Source: Mactromeris polynyma
Lineage: Eukaryota; Mollusca; Bivalvia; Venerida; Mactridae
Assembly (NCBI GenBank): GCA_032209605.1
Contig: JASFXZ010000008.1
Coordinates: 3,100,001 to 3,164,000 of the forward strand
DNA: 64,000 nucleotides
Direction of reading: 5' to 3'
Under the pieces are notes generated by a model. It saw only the letters and a list, made by a program, of their open reading frames with translations, was not told the DNA's origin and searched no databases. A program made the position numbers and the translations under genes. Positions 13,261-23,997 of the stretch are shown here, piece by piece; within the stretch, counting starts at the first letter, position 1; every line of letters starts with the position of its first letter.

Positions 13261-14910
13261 GACAGGATTTCTTCTTAATGTGATTATAAATTTTTGCAAG
13301 TTTAATATCTCCTTTCTAAAGTTAGGTTAATTTGAGAGCTTAATGTCCCACAACGTGAGATAATACTTGTCAACCTCAACAGCATTAAAGTGAAGACTTC
13401 CTCTGTTCATGGTTTGTGTGTTATTGTCAGTAAATTAATTATTATACAGTTATAGTTTATGTAAATGCACAGCAGTTATTATAGTACTTGACAGAAATGC
13501 ATCAAACAGGGAATAATCTTGTATTGTAAACATTATCTGATCAAATGCCATCAAATTCATTACTGCAGTGACCACCATTGTGAAATACAAGTATACTTAA
13601 AGCCATTAAAACGCAACTGAAAATTGTCTGCTTCAATACATAACATAAAGAAGAAATAGTTCTACATTAATTCACTAACATAATTTCCTGAACTTATTCA
13701 ATCATTAAATATGAATTATTAGTCCATAGTTTCAATACTTTTTGAACAATATTTTAAACATTGGTAACAGTTGGTAGCTTTTAACACCATGTAGAAAATG
13801 AAGCCTAATTAAAACAGTTGTGTTTTTAAAGGTGTTAAGTATAGGTGAAGTGACCAATTCCTGTGGCTGTGTTGGGTAATATAGAATTGTTTGACTGTTA
13901 CTTGATGAGTTGGTAGTACTGCAGCACTGATGTTTTATCAAATATTTTGACAAGTTGGCTGCTGACTACACTGGTCAGTATTATTAGAAAACGCTGACCG
14001 TTGCTATTGTAACATACAAAATAATTGTAATGCTTCAACAACATTTTTTGTTTCAAGAACAGAACAACATCAAATTATTATACACATTTTATTGCAGAAT
14101 ACAACATTATATAGCAATAAATACAACATTATATAGCAATAAATACAGTATGAATGTACAAAGGTTTGAAGATAGAAATATTTGTAGGAACAATTATACA
14201 GTAAATCCAAAATGTGCATCATGTGACACAAGGAAACCATTAATGAACAATGGAATTGATTGTCTTTCTGGTGATGTCTTTAAAATAAAATTATATACAT
14301 CTTGTTGAACAGTTGTTTGGGTGAATATAAAATTGTTTATACATGTATGTTAACTGTATACATACACAGTCTCACTTCTCAGGTAAACAACAATAATATC
14401 AAACAGTTAAATGGGATTTTAATTTTTATATTCTTTTTCACATTTGTATGTAAGGCTATTGAATATACATTAACAACTGTAATGTATAAGATAAAGTATC
14501 TACTGATATATGCTGGACGTACAGAAGTTCTTCATACAGCTCCAGTATATTGTTTGAATTGCATCATACATCTCCATGACAACATAATCTTCATGTGTCA
14601 GAAATATTTTTTGGTTTGATGTTCATTGACATATTGTACAAAAAATAAATGTAATAACTTCCTGATTGTCATTTTGCATGATTGACATGATAAATTTGTG
14701 ATGCTTGTATACTACAGATATTGTCCAAACTGTAAAAGTTTGTACACAATTATAAAAGCTATTTTGAAGTTTTTGAATAAGTTTTTGTATCCGCAGTAAA
14801 ATGAGAGATCCTAGATTTACCCTTGATTTCAATGATCAAAATCTTAACCAGATAGGTATTTTACACTTGTAAGATACAAATATACAAAGGAATACATGTA
14901 TTCACTGTAA
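13261..14910. other. Spacer, possibly 3' flank of the Ig gene
   Basis: AT-rich DNA downstream, in minus-strand terms, of the Ig-domain gene. It has a two-copy 23-bp duplication at about 14099-14146 (CAACATTATATAGCAATAAA). I saw no exon with good borders. Confidence 0.45.
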
Positions 14911-15155
14911 GGCCAGAGTTTTTATATTTTTGTTTTACGGGAATTTTCTCAAAAATGAGCGCCAGGAGGAAGGAATAAAAAGGAGAAAAGTGAGCATCAG
15001 GGAAAAATTTTAAATAAAATATGAATATTTTCTCTTTTAGGCTAAGTTGCACTAATTTTATTTTCTATTGGAGGTAGACGAAATTATTTTTATTTGGGTC
15101 TTGCAATATTCAGGTACGGCATTCCCATAAAACAAAAAACATAAAAACTCAGGCC
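14911..15155. mobile_element. PIF/Harbinger-type MITE
   Basis: A 245-bp element with long imperfect terminal inverted repeats: the left end GGCCAGAGTTTTTATATTTT matches the reverse complement of the right end (GGCCTGAGTTTTTATGTTTT) and continues to GGGAAT on both sides, about 35 bp in all. It is flanked by TAA at 14908-14910 and 15156-15158. A 3-bp TAA/TTA target duplication with GG-starting termini is typical of PIF/Harbinger. It has no transposase, so it is non-autonomous. It lies about 500 bp beyond the stop of the Ig gene. Confidence 0.8.
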
Positions 15156-15418
15156 TAAAGACACACAAACAACTGACTATTACGTATTATGCTCAGTTAA
15201 AGAATGGTGAATATATAAAACATACAAATATATTTGATATCAATTGTGACCTGAGCATAGCTACATATCTTTATAGTTAAGCCTGGCCACAAGTTCTTAA
15301 ACATTCAATTGAGAACATTTTCAAACTGAAACTTTCAAGAAATTCTATTTTAAGTTATAGAGTACATAGCTAAATCAAACAATTTGGATATTAGACAATA
15401 AACTGGATTTAAGTCATG

Positions 15419-15604
15419 CTAATTAACACTGAAATCCATCGCAAGGCTCTTAAGGCTCTCAAGTTCAACACTTATCTTCTGAATCTCCTTTGAATAAAGT
15501 CCATTTGGAAAGTTTATATACAATGAATACTTGATTTCAGTATCTTGGAACGCTGTCAACAATTTCAAAATATCCTCTTTTTGAGTGTTAAATGTCAAAG
15601 AGCA
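15419..15604 (-). CDS. Coding-looking terminal segment behind the Ig gene
   Basis: On the minus strand a frame is open from just after a TAA at 15605-15607 to TAG at 15419-15421, 61 residues. Composition is protein-like and mostly helical (TQKEDILKLLTAFQDTEIK, then KEIQKISVELESLKSLAMDF). There is no ATG near its beginning, so it would have to be reached by splicing, for instance from a donor inside the Ig exon to give another C-terminus. The possible acceptor (ACTCAAAAAG) is weak. Alternatives are a decayed gene fragment or a chance frame. I recognise no family. Confidence 0.3.
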   Translation of the reverse strand, partial: CSLTFNTQKEDILKLLTAFQDTEIKYSLYINFPNGLYSKEIQKISVELESLKSLAMDFSVN

Positions 15605-15655
15605 TTATAATTGTTTTACAGTAGTTTGAAAATGGCGGTCACCATGAGGAGTCTT

Positions 15656-16921
15656 TTAGTACAATAACTTCAGAAGCGATATAATTGAAACAGATAGAAG
15701 AAAGGCTAATGAAGACATTTGATTCCTCTGTGCAATGTTGTATGTTCCTACACTGAAGTCTGGTACTGGATATCTGTACATACTAGCATCACTTTCATAC
15801 ACCACATAAAACAGTTCTTCAAAATGAGCAGACATAACTTTGTAGATGGTCAAACTGACGGCAAGTCCTTTTGCATTGTTGTTACAAGCGCCCTCCAGTA
15901 TGTCGAATTTTCCGTTTGGATCTGTCCATCTTTGATCACTTTTAATGAAAATATTCTCATCACCTAGCAACCAACTGGCATTGCTACAATTGAGATTTTC
16001 CATAGACATGTCATCTGTTGTAATTTCACATTCCACTGTTGCGTACTTGTTGCCAACCATCATTGTGACATTGCTACATGCCACCTCTGGTTTGTTGTTC
16101 TGTATCATCAATGAAATTCCAGCTTGCATTGTGGGATACAATTCTCCGGGAATGTTTGCTGAGCATACGATAATTTGAACTGCTGAATGTGGCATGATAG
16201 TATGGCTCATGATGGAAACTGACGCATTGTATGAAATATGATTGTCCAGTTTACCTTGTATGGCTACTACTGTGGAATTAAGCATAATTTCATTGTACCA
16301 AACTGACATTGTTGGCGCTGGATTACTTCCGTACGTATCACATTTGATCATATATTGTCCAGGTGGTAACGCCAGAGGTGTTGCATTGTTACTAAGTGGA
16401 GCAACGCTTTGAGCAATCACACTGTGCTTCATGTCGTGGATTTCTAGCGCAACTTCTTGTACAGGGTTCACCACAGTGATAACAACGTCCTTGGAATCAA
16501 TGACTTGGCTGTTCTCATCCAGCAAAGAGCACTGGAAGATTCCATTATCAGAATGAGTCACTCCTGTAATTTTAATGTCGAATCTGTATCCCTGGATGTC
16601 CCTTCTGTATGTCAGTAGGTATCGTGCATCGGAGCCGAAGAATAAATTCTGCGCTTGTTTTGTTGTATAAAATCCCTCAGTCAGTGGAAGCTTATATCCA
16701 TCACTGTTTATGTAAGTCCATGCAACTCTGTTTTTAATGTAATAACTCAGCTCTGAACGACTTCCAGTGCAATTGAGTTCCACATCCACACGCTGACTTA
16801 CGTCTGTCAGGTTTGGTGTCGGCTTTACCTCCATGCTCCTTCCAACCGTCACATATTCTTGTGCAACAATATTTGCAACAGCAAAGCAAACAAAAATTCC
16901 TAAACTAGTGAAATAATCCAT
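15656..16921 (-). CDS. Intronless Ig-domain cell-surface protein, probably GPI-anchored
   Basis: A 421-residue protein. I start it at the ATG at 16921, which has A at -3 and G at +4 and begins a signal peptide (MDYFTSLGIFVCFAVANIVA); the frame is open 14 codons further upstream but without an ATG. The first Ig domain spans about residues 30-150, with Cys51, Trp68 and the strand-F motif DNGIFQC (Cys131). The second spans about 155-275, with Cys194, Trp208 and Cys253. A third, less regular Cys-containing region (Cys282, 298, 312, 346) follows. About eight N-glycosylation sequons are visible. The C-terminus (403-421, LAFLLSVSIISLLKLLY) is hydrophobic with no cytoplasmic tail, as in GPI-anchored proteins. 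Adhesion or recognition at the cell surface is inferred from the architecture; no orthologue is claimed. A single exon is unusual for an Ig protein. Confidence 0.85.
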   Translation of the reverse strand: MDYFTSLGIFVCFAVANIVAQEYVTVGRSMEVKPTPNLTDVSQRVDVELNCTGSRSELSYYIKNRVAWTYINSDGYKLPLTEGFYTTKQAQNLFFGSDARYLLTYRRDIQGYRFDIKITGVTHSDNGIFQCSLLDENSQVIDSKDVVITVVNPVQEVALEIHDMKHSVIAQSVAPLSNNATPLALPPGQYMIKCDTYGSNPAPTMSVWYNEIMLNSTVVAIQGKLDNHISYNASVSIMSHTIMPHSAVQIIVCSANIPGELYPTMQAGISLMIQNNKPEVACSNVTMMVGNKYATVECEITTDDMSMENLNCSNASWLLGDENIFIKSDQRWTDPNGKFDILEGACNNNAKGLAVSLTIYKVMSAHFEELFYVVYESDASMYRYPVPDFSVGTYNIAQRNQMSSLAFLLSVSIISLLKLLY

Positions 16922-17001
16922 TGTTTTATTGTCTGATTGTTCTAAAGTTGCTTCATAAAACAAAGTAGTTATATGAGCAAGTAAGCGTCCACTTGGTCAG
17001 A

Positions 17002-17075
17002 AGTTCAGGGTTCACCTTGCTATGTGGTATGTAGACAAGTTCAGGGTTCACCTTGCTATGTGGTATGTAGACAAT
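17002..17075. repeat. Two-copy 36-bp tandem repeat upstream of the Ig gene
   Basis: GTTCAGGGTTCACCTTGCTA and its continuation to TAGACAA occur twice in direct succession, about 80-150 bp upstream of the Ig start codon. It would lie in the 5' UTR or proximal promoter. Confidence 0.85.
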
Positions 17076-17123
17076 TGTCCACCAAATAATGAGCCTGTTA
17101 CACTTAACCTCTTTAGGCACAAA

Positions 17124-17311
17124 TTACAAATAAATCATCCCTGCAGCCGAAACTTTACCCTTACTGTCATGTGACACCATGTGACCTCGATGTTGACAGG
17201 TCCAATGAAATAAGTCATGACCAGGAGGCAAATATATGAAAGGCCAGTCATACTTAAATGGTTCTAGTTTATATATGATTTCCCCCAAGGGGAGAGTTTT
17301 TGTCATTTTAA
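17124..17311 (-). CDS. Candidate terminal exon upstream of the Ig gene
   Basis: A strong minus-strand acceptor (TTCTTTTTGTTTTATAG, ending at 17312) is followed by 62 open codons to TAA at 17124-17126. The text is protein-like, with aromatic, His and Cys residues (LEPFKYDWPFIYLPPGHDLF, then HWTCQHRGHMVSHDSKGK). The exon would begin with two bases of a split codon (phase 1). The same frame stays open upstream to about 17563, so the acceptor may not be needed. No family recognised; a dispersed repeat is an alternative. Confidence 0.28.
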
Positions 17312-17492
17312 CTATAAAACAAAAAGAATTTGAGATGGATACCATTGATGTAAGCACACAGGAAACAATGCCAGTGGTTTGATCTGTCAATGATGATTGC
17401 AGATATAAATTGTTGTTGATGTAGGGATGTGACTTTTTAAAGCCTGAAGGGCATATTGTGGTTACATCACATCTGATTGGGGAACAATGCAC

Positions 17493-18593
17493 AGACTGTC
17501 CAGTGATAATTATATGAATTAGAACAGGATGAAAGAGAAATTGTGTGATAATTATTTGGCTTTATAATGTCCTTGACATTTGTATTGGTCAATTCTGATT
17601 TATGGATGTAATTATAATAAATTATAAAAAAAACTTTACTTCAAGAGGCTGCACATTTGGGACATATTCCATGTGGGTCTCAACAAAAACTATTACATAT
17701 TATAATTATACAATAAAGATCGATAGATAAGTCAGGCCAGACAAATAAAACAAAGAATTTAAAAAAAACAGATAATGAAACATGCAAAACAAAAACAAGA
17801 AAGAATTATCACCTAGTAATTAACAATTACAATGGCTGTTCAGTTCTTCTTCAATGCTTTTCACCTAAAATGACAAAAAAGTTGCATTAATGTGGTCTTC
17901 AGAGTCAAGCTTTCATTTATGAATTATTCGTGAAAATACATGTATATCAATTATGAAATGATTAAGAGAAACTCAACACACTACTAAAATAACTGGCAAT
18001 TACTTGACACAATCTTATACCCAACTTTAACAACACACTACTAAAATGACTGGCAATTACTTGACACAATCTTATAACGTTGAACATAACTTTGATTTCT
18101 GTTGTTTCAATATATTTTCCAGTTTGTTATCATTTTCACTATAATTTACTTGCTGTTTGATTCCTTCCTTACACTGTTGTGTAATTATTCATCAAGTTAT
18201 AATTTTATAATGCTGAACAAATCTGTATTGAATGTAAAATGTTTACCTTTTCATACTGCAGTAATACTACATTCAATACTAACATGGTCTTACAAACTGT
18301 GAACAACTGAGATGACAAATCTATATGTATATATTTTTAATTTTTCTCTCAATGTTTTTTCAAACAGACATTTTTATCACACAATCAATTATCGTCATCG
18401 GACTATTTGTGTCATTTTTGGCGAATGAGTTTACCCGAATAGTGGCGTATTAATTTCTAATACGTTAGTATGGAAAACGTGCAGTCCTGCCTTGCAAGCG
18501 CCTCCCAGGACCTTCAGTGCTTTAATTTAAATATTGTTTCAGTTAGTTTTGTCATTTATAATCATTAGTTGATTGATTTAAGTATTTCAAGTA
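17493..18593. other. Spacer with a small tandem duplication
   Basis: AT-rich spacer. At about 17973-18076 a segment containing ACACACTACTAAAATAACTG and CTTGACACAATCTTATA occurs twice, 54 bp apart. I saw no gene. Confidence 0.45.
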
Positions 18594-18771
18594 TTATAAA
18601 ACCTCACTTACAGGCCACTTCAATAATAAGACCACTTCTAAACTAAGACCACAATTTTCAAGTCCATTTTCATTGTTTGGCTTTTTATTAAACTTTGATA
18701 TTAAGACCTCCTCAATAAGAAAACCCGTTTTTAAGGGTCCCAAGGGTGATTGTATTATTGAGGTTTTACTG
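18594..18771. mobile_element. Tc1/mariner-type MITE
   Basis: A 178-bp element flanked by TA at 18592-18593 and 18772-18773. The right end read inwards is CAGTAAAACCTCAATAATAC and the left end is TTATAAAACCTCACTTACAG, so the terminal repeats are decayed but share AAAACCTCA. Internal text (AAGACCAC, CCCAAGGGTGATTG) resembles the MITE at 36813-37001, so they may be related families. No coding capacity. Confidence 0.6.
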
Positions 18772-18868
18772 TAATGGTAGGTGATTTAATGTTGATGTAT
18801 TGTACGATTGCTCTATGGCTGCAATTGACTATTGCTTGTTTGTAGTGTTGGGATAGTTCAATCAAAAT

Positions 18869-19579
18869 TGCTCAGCTCTGTTGTTATAGTGATGCGAGTT
18901 CAATCCACGCTCAGCTCTGTCATTATAGTGATGCGAGTTCGATCCACGCTCAGCTCTGTTGTTATAGTGATGCGAGTTCAATCCACGCTCAGCTCTGTCA
19001 TTATAGTGATGCGAGTTCAATCCACGCTCAGCTCTGTTGTTATAGTGATGCGAGTTCAATCCACGCTCAGCTCTGTTGTTATAGTGATGTGAGTTCAATC
19101 CACGCTCAGCTCTGTCGTTATAGTGATGCGAGTTCGATCCACGCTCAGCTCTGTTGTTATAGTGATGCGAGTTCAATCCACGCTCAGCTCTGTCATTATA
19201 GTGATGCAAGTTCGATCCACGCTCAGCTCTGTTGTTATAGTGATGCGAGTTCAATCCACGCTCAGCTCTGTTGTTATAGTGATGCGAGTTCAATCCACGC
19301 TCAGCTCTGTCGTTATAGTGATGCGAGATCGATCCACGCTCAGCTCTGTTGTTATAGTGATGCGAGTTCAATCCACGCTCAGCTCTGTCGTTATAGTGAT
19401 GCGAGTTCGATCCACGCTCAGCTCTGTTGTTATAGTGATGCGAGTTCAATCCACGCTCAGCTCTGTCGTTATAGTGATGCGAGTTCAATCCACGCTCAGC
19501 TCTGTTGTTATAGTGATGCGAGTTTGATTCACGCTCGGCTCTGTCGTTATAGTGATGCGAGTTCGATCCACGCTCAGTT
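18869..19579. repeat. Minisatellite, 39-bp unit
   Basis: About 18 copies of a 39-bp unit (TGATGCGAGTTCAATCCACG then CTCAGCTCTGTTGTTATAG). Two-state variation occurs at GTTCAATCC/GTTCGATCC and TGTTGTTAT/TGTCATTAT/TGTCGTTAT, and these two sites tend to vary together. Open frames on both strands are by-products of a 13-codon stop-free unit. Confidence 0.96.
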
Positions 19580-19646
19580 GTTTTAAACTTCAGAAGTTAT
19601 AAGAGTCAATTCAGTTCATCTTCTGGATATCTGGCAATCTTTTTTT

Positions 19647-20275
19647 AGAGCTGACCTACACATCACCAAGTCTGGCAACATTTAGAGCTGACCTACACAT
19701 CACCAAGTCTTGCAACATTTAGAGCTGGCCTATACATCACCAAGTCTTGCAACATTTAGAGCTGACCTACACATCACCAAGTCTTGCAACATTTAGAGCT
19801 GGCCTATACATCACCAAGTCTTGCAACATTTAGAGCTGACCTACACATCACCAAGTCTTGCAACATTTAGAGCTGGCCTATACATCACCAAGTCTTGCAA
19901 CATTTAGAGCTGGCCTATACATCACCAAGTCTTGCAACATTTAGAGCTGGCCTATACATCACCAAGTCTTGCAACATTTAGAGCTGACCTACACATCACC
20001 AAGTCTTGCAACATTTAGAGCTGACCTACACATCACCAAGTCTTGCAACATTTAGAGCTGACCTAGACATTACCAAGTCTTGCAACATTTAGAGCTGACC
20101 TACACATCACCAAGTCTTGCAACATTTAGAGCTGACCTACATATCACCAAGTCTTGCAACATTTAGAACTGACCTAGACATTACCAAGTCTTGCAACATT
20201 TAGAGCTGACCTACATATCACCAAGTCTTGCAACATTTAGAGCTGACCTACACATCACCAAGTCTTGCGACATTT
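19647..20275. repeat. Minisatellite, 37-bp unit
   Basis: About 17 copies of a 37-bp unit beginning AGAGCTGACCTACACATCAC. Variants are GGCCTATAC, GACCTAGACATTAC and GACCTACATATC. It begins only 67 bp after the preceding 39-bp array, but the two units are unrelated in sequence. Confidence 0.96.
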
Positions 20276-21335
20276 TCACACACTGAATAAAACTAGTACC
20301 AGCATATCTGTACTTGTATGAAAATTAATATGTCATGTGATAATTATGTTAAATACTGCCTGTAGGCATTTAACATATAATAAATGTCTATGTACATACA
20401 ACAATCAATCACTTGTGATCAATATGTGCTTCAAATATATTCCTTCATACAATTACTCATGTCAGTTATACAACAATAAAGCTGGTATGATTCTATGAGT
20501 CTATATTAAATACATTTATATATTCAAACCACATTAGTTTAGATAATGTGCGTTATTATAAAGTCAGTTAATTGGTGTAGAACCTGGATCTGTTGAATTG
20601 TTTTACCATGGGCTAATTCCATATATCTTATTGTGAAACACACAGTTTCACCTATCTGTCTTATCGTCTTATAGTAAAGTATAGTGGCCGTTGGGTCCAG
20701 CGTCAGAATCCTGATCTGAAGGACGCTAATTCTGAACTTTGAACTTGCCTTGAAATTGGGACTTAAATTCTGACTGGTAACCAAGGAAACAGACACCAAG
20801 GGGAAATTGTAAACTTGTTGTACAAAAGATGTAAGATGCTAAGTAGAATGATGGACAGAGAAATGAAGCAAATATTAGAGTGTGTATGTTATATGATACT
20901 TCATTCAGTTTTAAGATCAGAAAAGATTAAAGAAAGGATTTGTTGTTGTTATTCCTGTCTGTAAGGCTTTTTATAAAATACGGTGTTTAATATCTCCCCT
21001 GAATGTTCAGGTTAATTTGAGGTAAATCTGTATATAACATGTAAGTCGGACTGCCTACATTTTCCCCTGTATGTCATAAAACAATCCGTTACACCTATGT
21101 ATTAGTCTGAAGTCATAAAATGTGATATGATAATTAATTAGACACTAGATAGAAACATGTTATATCTTAGCAATTATGAAATGAGTAATTGCATTAATCA
21201 CTTAAATAAGTGTTATAGTGTTACTTTGTGAGGGTGAACCCTGCCACATAAGTGTTTCTAGGTAATGAAGTAGAACATTCACCCTATTCTCTTCTTTTTA
21301 ATGGCACCCAAAAGCAGTTGATGTAAATACAAGAA
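20276..21335. other. Spacer, nothing recognised
   Basis: AT-rich DNA between the 37-bp and 30-bp arrays. A segment with somewhat higher GC (20688-20740) was examined on both strands and gives no exon with acceptable borders. Confidence 0.45.
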
Positions 21336-22860
21336 ACTGGACTACCAACTGGCCACACTACCCCAACTGGTCTACCACCTGGCGACACTACTCAAACTGG
21401 TCTACCACCTGACCACGCTACCGGATCTGGACTATCACCTGGCCACACTACCCCAACTGGTCTACCACCTGGCGACACTACCCCAAACTGGTCTACCACC
21501 TGACCACACTACCGGATCTGGACTACCACCTGGCCACACTACCCCAACTGGTCTACCACCTGACCATGTTACTGGATCTGGACTACCACCTGGCCACACT
21601 ACCCCAACTGGTCTACCACCTGACCATGTTACCGGATCTGGACTATCACCTGGCCACACTACCCAAACTGGTCTACCACCTGGCCACACTACTCACACTG
21701 GTCTACCACCTGGCCACACTACCCCAACTGGTCTACCACCTTGCCACACTACCCCAATTGGTCTACCACCTGGCCACACTACTCAAACTGGTCTACCACC
21801 TGGCCACACTACCCAAACTGGTCTACCACCTGACCATGCTGCCGGATCTGGACTATCACCTGGCCACGCTACCCAAACTGGTCTACCACCTGGCCACACA
21901 ACCCCAACTGGTCTACCACCTGGCCACACTTCTCAAACTGGTCTACCACCTTGCCACACAACCCCAACTGGTCTACCACCTTGCCACACTACTCAAACTG
22001 GTCTACCACCTGGCCACACTGCTCAAACTGGTCTACCACCTGGCCACACTACTCAAACTGGTCTACCACCTGGCCACACTACTCAAACTGGTCTACCACC
22101 TTGCCACACTACCCCAACTGGTCTACCACCTGGCCACACTACTCAAACTGGTCTACCACCTGGCCACACTACTCACACTGGTCTACCACCTGGCCACACT
22201 ACCCCAACTGGTCTACCACCTTGCCACACTACCCCAATTGGACTACCACCTGGCCACACTACTCAAACTGGTCTACCACCTGGCCACACTACCCTGACTG
22301 GTCTACCACCTGGTCACACTACTCAAACTGGTCTACAACCTGGCCACACTACTCAAACTAGTCTACCACCTGGCCACACTACCCCAACTGGTCTACCACC
22401 TTGCCACACTACCCCAACTGGTCTACCACCTGGCCACACTACTCAAACTGGTTTACCACCTTGCCACACTACCCCAACTGGTCTACCACCTGGCCACACT
22501 ATTCAAACTGGTCTACCACCTGGCCACACTACTCAAACTGGTCTACCACCTGGCCACACTACCCCAACTGGTCTACCACCTGGCCACACTACCCCAACTG
22601 GTCTACCACCTGGCCACACTATTCAAACTGGTCTACCACCTGGCCACACTACCCCAACTGGTCTACCACCTGGCCACACTATTCAAACTGGTCTACCACC
22701 TGGCCACACTACCCCAACTGGTCTACCACCTGGCCACACTACCCCAACTGGTCTACCACCTGGCCACACTATTCAAACTGGTCTACCACCTGGCCACACT
22801 ACTCAAACTGGTCTACCACCTTGCCACACTACCCCAACTGGTCTACCACCTGGTCTGACT
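21336..22860. repeat. Minisatellite, 30-bp unit
   Basis: About 50 copies of a 30-bp unit (ACTGGTCTACCACCTGGCCA then CACTACTCAA). The left third contains diverged copies (GGATCTGGACTATCACCTGG, GACCATGTTAC) arranged every few units. The right two thirds are homogeneous apart from ACTACCCCA/ACTACTCAA/ACTATTCAA. The array ends 118 bp before the exon at 22978. Confidence 0.97.
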
Positions 22861-22977
22861 ATATATATTATCTATGAAATATTGTGTTACATTGCTATCA
22901 AATTCATCATCCCTGAACATTGTTTAAGTTCTTTGTAGTTAATGTTATAATTCTATGGCCTTATATATATATTTCAG

Positions 22978-23178
22978 TTGAAAATGATGGCTTTCCTCTG
23001 CCTTCTACTGATGCAGAATTGAGCGAATTTGACAGACAAGTATTTATAGAACAACCAGAGAATTCTGAGAAAGTTGGACGTCATAAACGAACCAAGAAAC
23101 GTGATCGACAACGATCAAAATCAGCAACTGCTGTACCAGACTTAGGCACTATTCGGCTAAAATTGCAGAAACTTCAAA
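22978..23178 (+). CDS. Internal exon of a plus-strand gene (basic linker)
   Basis: The acceptor (CTTATATATATATTTCAG) precedes 201 bases that start with two bases of a split codon, and the donor is CTTCAAA|GTAAGT, so both flanking introns are phase 1. The product (about 67 residues) starts with an acidic stretch (DAELSEFDRQVFIEQPENSE), then a strongly basic one (GRHKRTKKRDRQRSKS), then a helix-prone end (LGTIRLKLQKLQ). The basic part could be a nuclear-localisation or nucleic-acid/membrane-binding stretch; this is inference. The phase fits exactly to the exon at 52306. A symmetric 1-1 exon can be skipped without shifting the frame. It sits between two minisatellites. Upstream exons are not identified. 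Confidence 0.75.
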
Positions 23179-23510
23179 GTAAGTTGTTGTTTATTTTAAT
23201 TGCATAACTGAAAACGGCTGCCTGCAGACAGTACTTTCACATCTGAGAAGATGTTGACATGTTGATTGTAATGTCCTCAATAAATTGCATACTTTCTTCA
23301 CTTCTGTCTTTATCTTAAATTGAAATTCTTTGAAAAAAAGATCATCTTCATTTATTTGGCTGCCATACAGAATAATTACATTAAATGTTTTAAAACATTG
23401 GAAGTAGAATTCCTCATTTTTTGTTTCTAGAAAATTTCTGTCAGTGGGATTGAAAATGGTATTTGCCAAAAATGTTACTTGTGTTATTTACTGTAAATGT
23501 TGCTTGCTAG

Positions 23511-23997
23511 CAGAAGCAGCAACCATAGATAGTAACAGTGACCATAGATAGTAGCAGCGACCATAGATAGTAGCAGTGACCATAGATAGTAGCAGTGACC
23601 ATAGATAGTAGCAGTGACCATAGATAGTAGCAGCAACCATAGATAGTAGCAGTGACCATAGATAGTAGCAGCGACCATAGATAGTAGCAGTGACCATAGA
23701 TAGTAGCAGCAACCATAGATAGTAGCAGTGACCATAGATAGTAGCAGCGACCATAGATAGTAGCAGTGACCATAGATAGTAGCAGCGACCATAGATAGAA
23801 GCAGTGACCATAGATAGTAGCAGTGACCATAGATAGTAGCAGTGACCATAGATAGTAGCAGCAACCATAGATAGTAGCAGTGACCATAGATAGTAGCAGC
23901 GACCATAGATAGTAGCAGTGACCATAGATAGTAGCAGCGACCATAGATAGTAGCAGTGACCATAGATAGTAGCAGCGACCATAGATAGTAGCAGCGT
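23511..23997. repeat. Minisatellite, 19-bp unit
   Basis: About 25 copies of GTAGCAGTGACCATAGATA with variants GCAGCGACC and GCAGCAACC. The unit is 19 bp (not a multiple of three) and has no stop in any minus-strand frame, so all three minus frames stay open over the whole array. This explains three overlapping long open frames there. Confidence 0.97.

Noticed and set aside
14861..15052. 63-codon minus-strand frame
   Set aside because: It lies almost wholly within the Harbinger-type MITE and is explained by it.
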